A DNA stretch of 64,000 nucleotides, from the NCBI GenBank assembly GCA_026874595.1, contig CM049316.1, positions 67,046,676 to 67,110,675 on the forward strand, read 5' to 3'. Shown here piece after piece: positions 45,906-55,752 of the stretch (the first letter of the stretch is position 1; each line of letters begins with the position of its first letter). Below the pieces are notes generated by a model. It was not told the origin of the DNA, did not search any database, and was given only the letters and a program-made list of their open reading frames with translations. The position numbers were made by a program, and so were the translations under genes. The stretch is from Sipunculus nudus (Eukaryota; Annelida; Sipuncula; Golfingiida; Sipunculidae).

Positions 45906-48169
45906 TTTTCTTATTTTAACAAATCTTTATTTCGCCTGCTTGTCCTCAGAGTAATTTCACTACGGAGGTAACATACACAGTGTACTGTGCCTACCATCCA
46001 CTCAAAGAGAAGCATTGGCTTGGTCTAAACATATCATATCAACTGAAAGGCCTAACTAATGAATACAGTTGTGGTGTCAGTCAGTGCGCCAATGCTTCGG
46101 AAATTATAAATCATAGGGACAAAGTATAATGTCAGGTAATTACGCTTTTTTCGTTCTATGTCCGAGTAAATAGTAAGTTTCTGGTCTTGATAAAAAAAGG
46201 GGGACACGGCTAGAGGATCAGGCATTTCTAATCAATCAATTTTCTGTAGCCTGTGTCATTGTCTTATCAATATGGTTATTAATTTTGTGGCAACAAATCA
46301 ATACAAGAGGTGGCCTGAACGATCCGCTCTCATTAATGTCAAAACACAAAAAAGGGCAATTCAGGCTGTTCATTTTACCTGACTTAGATAATCCCAGGCT
46401 ATTTACTTCGTCAAGTAGCTTGGGTACATGTGTAAAATCTAAGAAATTTCACTTGAACTGAAAATCTCTGATGGTTTGAGCCTAAGTAAGTGATATTTCA
46501 ACTATAGGTAGGTAACAAGGAAAGGGCTTCTTTTAATATGAAATTTCTCTGAATGTTCACTTCATTCTGTGGAAATTTCATATGTAAATTCTCTAGTATG
46601 AAATTAAAAATAAATATCATGGAAATGGATACAATTAATGTTATAGTAACAGCACTCTTCGATATTACACCACTTTGACCTGATAAGCTCAGCTCCTCGT
46701 GCCTTCCCGACGATTTTTGTACAAAATTCATACAAAACCTCACGGAGATAAGGGTCAGTTAGATCAACACACATATGTTCAAACAGCAGAAACATATATA
46801 ATCCGTCTAAATTCACAAACAACTGCTCACAAAAGAATTGGAGAAATCCCTGGTACAAAGAATACTGAATGGCCTGAACATTATCGTAGGATTCATTCAT
46901 GACTGCGTGGGTTATGTTGTGAGCAAACACATACATACAAAAACACATACACCCTCACACACAAACACACGAACGAGAATGAACACATATACCCTCCTGG
47001 TGAAGGCAATTACCCATGTTTTAGAATGTTTTTTATTCGCCTTAAGCACAACATCATCATAGTTGATACAACTAATTTCTTACTTGATTGTGTCCTTTAA
47101 ATGTTATATAAATATTGAGTGATCTCTATCCAGATTCGAATAAACGTGAACCGGTTGAACTTAGGTGTATATGCCCTTCATATTACTTTATTTCCCCGCG
47201 ACTACTACTTAGAAATGCTAGCAACAAAAGAGCCAGGTTTATGTGTTTATGTACATGGATGTAGTCGTGAAGACAGATACACATTGTCCTTTAAAACTTT
47301 ATGGTCTAGACGAACGCAACATGGTTTCTAAAAAAAAGTTTTATTTCAACCGTTGCTTTTTTCATGTATGCCGGCAAGTGTGATTTTTCATTTAACTCTA
47401 ACAGTATAGTTTTTAAACTGAAAATGTTTGCCAGTTAAGCGAAACATATCCAGCATGTATCAAGATGGTCATCATTTTGGTCTGTAGATAAAAAGCATCT
47501 TTATTTATTGCACTAGTATTTCTGGTCTTGCAACTTCCTGTAAATTCTTAGGTGTAATTAATTTCTGGCAGGCATATCGTGCGAAATCAAAGAATTCCGC
47601 GAGAGTATGGACTCCATGGGGAGGTAGACTCAAAAACAATGATATCTAATCGTTAATTATTGTGCACAACTGGCAATATACAACGACATGAACGAGAATC
47701 GCTGATAATCCATGGATTGTTTATGCTTTTCTTCGATTTTTATAAATGTGGTAGTCGTGATATCATGATGCCACAGCTTATACCGTACATAAATTTACAG
47801 CCACAGAAGTAATTTATAAAATTAAATCATCAATGGCAATCCATATCAAGGAGAAATTTATCTTTATTAACACTAATCACTATACTCGCACATTAATCAT
47901 AGGGATTATCAACAAACAGAGTCTTTATAATTCTTTTATCGCAAGAAAACATTTAGTAATTAATTTGAATAAGAATGTCGCAAGAACGTTATAAAATTTT
48001 GGAATATAGTTCTTAAGTAATAGTCCTGGTTTTGTCAAATGTACGTAACACCAGTATATAAAACGGGAAGAAGCTTGTGCATGGTACCTTAATGCCCGTA
48101 AATGCAGTATGAATGAATTTTGTAAATGTATAACAAAGTTACGCCAGCATTATGGCCATGAAGCTAAGC
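45906..48169. other. No gene recognised
   Basis: AT-rich intergenic DNA. CA-rich low complexity at about 46928-46975. Frames of 65-115 codons on both strands overlap one another and have no recognisable features. Confidence 0.4.
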
Positions 48170-49238
48170 TGAATTCTACATACAGGTGACCCATGTATTA
48201 ATTATTGATTCTATGATCTTGTGAAAAATATTTGTTAAGGAACTTTGAACAATGGATAGAACGACTTCTAGAATGCTCGAAATTATGTTCTTCACGCATA
48301 AGCTTTAGAAAGTAGCATACAGCTATCTTTTGTCAGGTTTCCAAGAGGATTTTACCAGCAACTTCCTAGATACTAAGATGCTACGATTTCTGCTCCTCTG
48401 ACTAATAGGGTCTTTATATTATGCTCTTTCACATATCTGGCAGATGTATGTCACGGTGACTTTATTTCAGATGGCCAAGAAAACTTTACAATGACTACCT
48501 TTACATTAAGAAAGACGTTTCCAGATCCACCAGTTAAGAGCTGTGCCTATCTGACCTTCTGGGTGCTTAAAAATTAGGTTTTCGTATCGTAGCTCACAGA
48601 ATACGGGTGATCATAAGAAGATATAAGGAGATTTGTCCAATTCTTGCATTTTAAAATTAAAAAGGTTCCATGTACTACTATATTAACGTGTGCCCATCTT
48701 AAATTCACAGTGCTAAAATCCTGTAGTTCACAGAATATGTCATATTGACCAAATTCATGACTGAAGAAAACTGACCTGGGACATTCCCGGATGATATTTT
48801 TGAAGGTTTTAGGTCTTACAGTGCATTTATGTGCCCTGTCTGACTCTCTGGGTACTAAAATCTGTGTTTACGGCTGATAGGTTGCGGAATATGTCACCAT
48901 GACCTAATTTCAGGTCTCTAAGAAGATTTGCCTGGGACATCCTTAGATGTTACGTTAGAAGATTCTAGGGCTTACGGATACAAATTGTGCAATGTCTGAC
49001 TTTTTGGGTGCTTAAAACCATATTTTTGACCATTTGCCCTAGTTTCAGGTTTCCATGGAGCTTCACCCTGAGCCTGCCAGGATGTTGCGTTAGAAGATTC
49101 TAGGTGAAACGGATTTTGAAAACATAATTTTGATCACCCAGACAGTCAGATGGGGCACAATTTGTACTCATGAGGACTAGAATCCCCTAACGTGACGTTC
49201 GTGGAGGTCCCAGGCAATGTCCTTGGAAACCTGAAATT

Positions 49239-49253
49239 AGGTCACTGTGACCT
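49239..49253. promoter_or_regulatory. Perfect estrogen-response-element-type palindrome
   Basis: AGGTCACTGTGACCT, exact AGGTCAnnnTGACCT, in a repeat unit. A one-mismatch copy AGGTCATGGTGACCA lies at 49683-49697. Confidence 0.4.
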
Positions 49254-49889
49254 ATATTCTGCGATCTATAGGAACAAAGTGTCATATGAACATCCTGAAT
49301 ATCAAATCTTCTAACACAATATCCTGCGAGGATATATTCCTCTAGGAAAATCTCCTAGGGAATCAAAATTAGGTCATGGTGACATATATTTTGTAACCTA
49401 CGGGCCGAAAACGTGATTTTGAGCACCCTTGAATGTCAGATGGGCACTCATCGTATCTGTTAGGCCTAGAATCTTCTAATGTAAATTCTGTGACGTCCTT
49501 GGCAAATGTCCTTGAAAACCTATAATAAGGTCACTGAAACCTATATTTTGCTGTCATGAACGGAAACATGATTTTGAGCTCCCAGACAGTCAAATATGGC
49601 AAAAATTGTATTCATTAGGCCTAGAACCTTCTAACATAAAATTAAGGGGGTCCTAGGAAAATGTCCTTGGAAACCTTAAAGTAGGTCATGGTGACCAATA
49701 TTCTGTGACGTATGGGCTGAAAAAAAATGTTTTTGAGCACCCAGGCAGTCAGACGGGGCACAAATTGTATCTATTAGGTTACCTATCATGGTGACCTATA
49801 CTCTTCAACCTATAGGAAAAAGATGTCATATGAGCACCATGAATGCCAGATAGGCACAAATCGTGTCTGTTAAGTCCAGAATCTTCTAA

Positions 49890-50343
49890 GGCCGGCCACA
49901 CACTAGGCTACATGTCGCGCGACAAGTCGCAAAACATGCCGTGTACGGGGGTTTGTCGCACGTTTAACGACTGATCATGTTATCCTGAGATCATTTGACC
50001 GTCCATGGTTTCACCGTGTCTGATGTGGTTGCCATGTGTTTAGCGCGGTCAACAGGAAACTTTTGATGTTGTGTAGCTATCCCAAAAAATATCTATGCCT
50101 ATTTTCTTATATATCTATATTAATAAAGACAAACAAGACAGAATATGTCCTAGGCAGATTACATTTTTCATCCGCGCACCTATATTGATAATTATAATGT
50201 TACCATACAAAATAAAGGAATCCGGGAAGTTATGTTTAATGCATGTAGTTTTTATCATAGTTTTGCAGGACATGTTGCAGAACATGTCGCTGTGTGTATT
50301 GAATGTTTATGTTGAGCGACATGTCGCCTCGTGTATGGCCGGC
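49890..50343. mobile_element. PIF/Harbinger-type MITE with TAA target duplication
   Basis: Left end GGCCGGCCACACACTAGGC; right end in reverse complement GCCGGCCATACACGAGGCG, both leading into ACATGTCGC-GCGAC/TC. TAA occurs directly before (49887-49889) and after (50344-50346). The host repeat resumes in register: 'agaatcttc-TAA-cacaaatgccagggaggttctagg' matches the uninterrupted units nearby. Length 454 bp. A frame at 50095-50346 is chance. Three-base TWA targets and GGCCGG-like ends are typical of Harbinger elements. Confidence 0.8.
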
Positions 50344-50548
50344 TAAACACAAATGCCAGGGAGGTTCTAGGCACATCTCCTTGGAAACCTGAAATTAGGT
50401 CATAGTAACCTACATTTTACAACTGAGGCAGAAAAAATGATTTTGAGCACCCAGACAGACGGGGCACAAATTTTTATCCATTAGGCCTAGAATATTCTAA
50501 CATATTAATCAGGGAGGTCCAAGGCGAATGTCCTTGGAAACAACAATT

Positions 50549-50563
50549 AGGTCACTGTGACCT
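50549..50563. promoter_or_regulatory. Perfect estrogen-response-element-type palindrome
   Basis: AGGTCACTGTGACCT again, in the same position of another unit of the 48170-50930 array. Confidence 0.4.
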
Positions 50564-50930
50564 ATATTCTGCATTCTGCAGGGAAAAAGGTGTCGCATAA
50601 ACACCCATAATGTCAGATGGGCACAAATTTTATTTATTAGGCCTAAAATCTTCTAAAGCGACATCCAGGAGGTTATAGGCAAATCTCTTTTGAAACCAGA
50701 AATTATGTCATGGTGCACAGGCTATATTCTATGCGCTTTGAGCAAAAAACAATATGAATTTGAGCATCCAGACAGACATTGGTACAAATGGTATCTATAT
50801 AACCTTATATTGTAAAGTCTAGAGAGGTCTTTGGCAAGTCTTATGTGAATCCTGAAACTTCATTAATAAGAGAAATGAGCACCCAGATAAATTAAGCTGA
50901 GCGTCATGGCCCACGGGCCATAGTTTCTTA

Positions 50931-51487
50931 TGGCTATATGCCTCTAATTTGATTTTATAGATGTTAACATCGAATAAACTGGGACTCAGTAGTGGTTCCA
51001 GGCTTTTTTGGCACTACAACAACTGAAGATTTCTTCGCCCATTTTCCCATCGGCCAAAACGGACGACTCATTGTCCCTATTTATGTAGGAAACAGATCAA
51101 ACAATCAATTTATTGCCTGATATTGGTTTATATCACACACTCGGAAAGTTTTGGTTCACATATATCAAGGATTATTCAAGAATTTAAGAATTTAGGAATT
51201 TAATCAAAAGTTAAAGACGTATTTCGCAGGGTATATTTAAAGAATCAATTTAGCATTTTAAAGGCCTTTGTCTCCTATGACTCTGGTCTATTGGCCTTCA
51301 GTTGATTTGAAGTGGGTCATATAGGTCTCATTTTATTCTAACAGGAAACGCTTGCTTACAGCTTCTGCAGTTTTAACATTTCTTTAAAATATGCCCTGTT
51401 GCCGAACAATCAACCCAGCAAATATAAATCTTGGCTTGATGTATATAGACCCGACAAATCTTTAGGTTATTAACATTCTAAAGACAG
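50931..51487. other. No gene recognised
   Basis: Spacer between the repeat array and the duplicated segment. Confidence 0.4.
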
Positions 51488-53490
51488 GAACCATGTACAA
51501 ATTATATTCCATTATAATTCAGCAAACTGGTCTTGTAGGTAAATTTAATTGCTGTTAGTATGACATGAAAAGCTCCGGTATGTTTTCTGTGAATGAAACT
51601 TTGTCTCGATAATCCGGAAGAAATGTTAATGTACGTGTTTTCTTTTGAACGTGTTAATTTCTCACTAAATGCAAAATATTTAGATTACCGGCAGTACAAA
51701 GCGTTTTTGTTGGAATATCATTTTGATAATATGGACGGACAGTAGGAAATAATTTGGACTATTCAAGGCATGGTTTTATGGTCCAGTCTCAACGATTACC
51801 GATATTCCCGGCTATGTATTCGTTTGCTGGCTGACATCCGCTTTGCAGTCCTCATAGACAAGAACTTAGGCTCGATTGGTGCATTTAAATGACTGCTTGG
51901 GTATGCATCACCGAGGTCAAATCACAGAACGTTTTCTACGTTCTTGAGTTCTTGAATTCCTGATCACATACCTGGTCCTCTGGGTGGGAAAACGCACAGT
52001 CTGCTTTGTATTCAGTTGAACACTCTTTTGGACAACCCTGGTCGGTCTCAAACGACGCAGAAGTTCTTTGCAGAGAAACATGCAGTCCTAGTCCATACAG
52101 TTACAATCCTAGATAAAGAGACACGAGGGGATAAATGTTCGTGAAGATGGCCTGCATTAACCACGATGATCTGGTCATCGAATAAGTAGAACAGAACATT
52201 TAGCAAACATTCATGATTATATCATAATTTCAGACTAGACTGGACGGGCGAGCAGAGACTTATCAGTTAAAACACGTCGAGCTCCAGCAGCGAAATGCGG
52301 TTACACTGAGTAGGATTTAGTTCCTGCGAGGCAAGGCTCCTCAAGGCTTCCTTAGTAAGAAAGTGTTCTCCAAACCTGCGTTTAATTCGACCAAGCCGCC
52401 CAGTTTGTGCGATTGGTGGAACACGCTACTCTATTAACCGCCTGGTCTAAGCTTCATCCATTCCACTGAAGCTTTGGGCATTTTTGCATTTGCTTCCTCG
52501 CTTCCTCATGAGTCTCGTAGTTGGGCGCCCGGTATCGTTAGCAATGTCGTCCTATGAAGAAACTCTGTATCCTTCATTCTTGGAGTAATCATTCTTCATC
52601 GGGGCGATCTGGACCATACTGACGGATGACGCTTTAAACCAATAGCAGTCTCTCTTGTTGTTGTTGGTGCTTAATCTAGCGACTTGGACAGTGTTACCGA
52701 ATGACAGCGCGTCGCCTGGTAGATTGAATTGTTCTTTCAGTATTGCCTCATTGCTGAACTAGTAGACAAACTTTCCATGCTAATCTTGTGACTCCTTCAT
52801 AGCAGGGTGGCTTCCAGGTGGCTTCCTATTACGTATTTGGCACTCTTTAAGGCCAAGCAACTCATGTTGCGATGGACATTGTGCCTAAAGTGAAAGTGAG
52901 CGTGAATGTAGGAGTCGTGTGTCGTCCAGGTACTCAACCTTGGCACTTCGCACGAAGTCAGTTAGTCCTACCAGAGCTATTGCACAATTTTAGATGAAGC
53001 TGGGAAAGATGATTGCGAGGAAGAGTCGCATTCCTGATCCTGTTATGTTTGGTCCGATTATCTGCATTGCTGTTCCATCTATGGACGATATTACTGCATC
53101 TTCTTATAGTGTTGTTTTCCATTCTTCTTATCATCTTTTTGGATACTGATTCCCCATCTCCCGATGATAATGTTATATTGTTGATGAAGGTTCCTCCGAT
53201 TCTTACATAAACGAAGGGAGTCGCAGGTGACAAGTGAAGTTGTAACTTTACGTCAGGGTAGGCTATCTATCTTGCAGAAGGAGTGTATTCTGTCAAGCTA
53301 ACCAGTAGCCAATCCGTGTTGTATCCTGATAGTGACGAATTCTGTCGCGAACGTCCACATGTATGCAGTTATTGCCCACATAGGAATCAACATGAAACAT
53401 TTTATTTAAGTCATGAACAGCAAAAAAACGGGGCACATAACACAAAAGTCTTGGAGCAGGACCGCACTCAAATCCAGACTTCAGACTCCA
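51488..53490 (+). repeat. 2.1-kb duplicated segment, copy 2
   Basis: Direct-orientation homologue of 39548-41670, about 12 kb away. Lacks the 250 bp present in copy 1 at 39606-39865. The block 'ttggcacttcgcacgaagtcagttagtcct' (52940-52969) is identical in both and contains the perfect hairpin ACTTCG-CA-CGAAGT. Small frames on both strands (52958-53233, 53013-53210) are not conserved as protein between copies. Confidence 0.8.
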
Positions 53491-54949
53491 TTTTGCCAAT
53501 GAAGACTTGTGAGCCTGTATTTATGCACCCCGATGACATAACACAGCTTCCACAGAAGTCGATAACGTTTGCGATGGCCTGCATACGGGGCAGGGGCGTC
53601 ACAAACTTGGAATACACCCTGCTGACTTTCAACATTTACATTCAAATAAAGAATAGAATATCTATCTAATATAGCAAGAACATTGAATTTAAATGTACAA
53701 TATTTATATTTTGGAAACAATTTTACTCGACCCATCCATTCTGATGAATAAAGATGTGGACAATTAAAACCTATGGGTCACTGTGCTCAGCTGACATTAA
53801 CCTTGAAGGTAAAAATCTAAAATAATATCTAATGGAGATAAAGTGTAAGAGGAAGAGGTAATAAAGGCCATGGTTGGTTTATATGATTGGTTTGTATTGT
53901 TGAGCAAGAAATTGTTGCAAAAAATATTTTGTGACCTGACCATGTGTTTCCTTATGTTGAAACTAAAGCATGTGAGCAGTTTGTGAACAAATGATCTGTA
54001 CTATTACCATGATCATTAATTGGTTTTTCGATTAACTGTTGACATTTCAGTAGTTTACACATTTGTTCAATTGAATCTATTTTTTGTATAAAATATATTA
54101 TTAAATATAAATGTATTTTTTTATGAAATGTATACAGTTGAAATATAGCTAATTAACAACATAAAACAGGGCAAACAAAGCCTGATCTCAAATTCTGCTG
54201 AGGCAGGAAAATAATGAACAAATGTTTGTATTAAATCCTGATTTTTTTTTATCACATCAATTATTTTCTAATTTAAGTTTATATTTCTATACATTTCCAA
54301 TTTAACATATATATCTGAATATAAAAGTTGATTCATAATTCTCAATTGCATCATCATAAATCTCAATCTTGTCAGATAACACCACATCATGCATACAAAT
54401 GTTTATTTATTTTTTACCACAAAAATATATCTTTTAAATCTGCAAAACAATAAATATCTAAAAATAATACTTGATTTAGATTTCACAATTTTTAATTGTG
54501 TCTTTATTTATCCATAATGTGCTTCATATTTTAATAATAATTTAAGCATACTGATGGGTTCATTTATATTTGTTAAAATCATTTAAAAGAAAATTTGATT
54601 TTTTTAAAAATGCTACATTACACAACATTGCATCTTCTTGATTACACCTTGAATTATTTTTTCAAGGAAAGATTTTGCATATCGGAGTGGAAACAGCATT
54701 ACAATTAAGGAGATACAGTGAAAACAATAACAATTACTGCATAACACTTGGTGGGTTGGGTTTGTGGGGGGGGGGGGGGGGGGGTGATTGGGGTGGTGAT
54801 ATGAGAAAAACTGTACACCTGTCACAGCAGGGGATCTCCCCCAGTGACTGTAACAAATCAGAAACCCTGGCATAGCTGACTTCCAGTGACCTGGAGTGGG
54901 ACCCTGCATCTGTAATCAAAGCAAGTGACTACAGAAAAAAAAATCAATA
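53491..54949. other. No gene; repeat tail and G run
   Basis: A reversed AGCTCAGCTGA-family tail lies at 53770-53795 ('cctatgggtcactgtgctcagctgac'). Very AT-rich from 53950 to 54660. A run of 19 Gs is at 54766-54784, within 'gttgggtttgtggggg..gattggggtgg'. Confidence 0.5.
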
Positions 54950-55660
54950 ACTTGCTTAATTTTCAAGCTTTTATTTTCAAATTTCAGATTTAGACAAACT
55001 AAATATTTATGTTTACATGCTGTGAAAATTAAATCAATGGTGCTTACAGGAAAAAAACGTGCCATGGTCAAAGTTGGGCAAAATTTAAGGTACTGATTTT
55101 TTTTTATGCTAGTAACTTAAAAAATTTACAAAATTCAGATCTAATTTTGGGTAAACAATTGAATCTTAATTAAACATAGTTATATACTTGAGAAAATAGA
55201 CTCTAGTTTCAAAATTTTTCATGTTAAGTGAGTTATTAATTTTCCTGATTTTTTACAAAGTCCATTATGTTTCGGCCCATAACTTAAAGAATTTATATTT
55301 TACAGATTTAATTTCTGGCATGTACATAGGAACTATATAGAGGAATATTTATGGTAAATATGAGGAAAAACAGATGAGTGGTTTTGATATTAGGCATTCC
55401 TGAAGTGTGAAAATAGGATTTTAATAAAAAATTGAGGTTTTTCCTTAATTTCTCAAAGGAACAAAGTCGCAAAGACCCAGTTTTCGGCTTGGTAGGAGAT
55501 CTTGGGGATATCTAACATTATGCTGAATTTTGGATTCCTAGGTCTTGCGGTTTCAAAACGTGCCACATCTACGGACGGACGGACGGACGGACGGACAGAC
55601 GGACGGACGACGGACAATGGACCACGACTATAGCTCAGATGAATTATAGTCAGCTGAGCT
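54950..55660 (-). mobile_element. AGCTCAGCTGA-family member, reverse, just 5' of the BTB gene
   Basis: The head is at the right: CAGCTGAGCT ends at 55660, preceded by a GGAC-repeat head (55574-55612) that is the reverse complement of (GTCC)n. The body matches 5233-5960 in reverse complement ('ccatggtcaaagttgggcaaaat', 'gacccagttttcggcttggtaggag'). It lies within the presumed 5'UTR intron or promoter of the intact BTB gene, about 55 bp before its splice acceptor. Confidence 0.75.
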
Positions 55661-55696
55661 AAAAACTTTATTATTTTATCTTTAATTTTAGTATAT

Positions 55697-55752
55697 TTTT
55701 TTTTCTGTATTTGCAGGCACGTCTAAGGGGGATAAGTCGACCAAAGCAAATC
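55697..55752 (+). promoter_or_regulatory. Splice acceptor and 5'UTR of the intact BTB gene
   Basis: A pyrimidine-rich stretch ends TTTGCAG at 55716. The following 36 bases to the ATG at 55753 are taken as 5'UTR. Equivalent acceptors precede the ATG in copies A and B, so the 5'UTR intron is ancestral. The upstream non-coding exon was not located. Confidence 0.6.

Larger units (their letters stand above)
48170..50930. repeat. Converging array of one repeat unit, orientation switch near 49120
   Basis: From about 48200 to 49110 units read 'aggt.tccaagaagattt.cctgggac..cc..gttagaagattctagg', and from about 49140 to 50880 the reverse complement 'agaatcttctaa..gggaggtcctaggcaaatgtccttggaaacctgaaattaggtcactgtgacctatattctg'. 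The unit spacing is about 130-155 bp. The right end has an AGCTGAGCGTCATGGCCCACGGGCC tail (about 50890-50920), linking it to the AGCTCAGCTGA family. A Harbinger-type MITE interrupts it at 49890-50343. Confidence 0.75.

Noticed and set aside
55711-55752. Upstream extension of the intact BTB frame
   Set aside because: It has no ATG, overlaps a strong splice acceptor, and the paralogues start at the residue equivalent to 55753.
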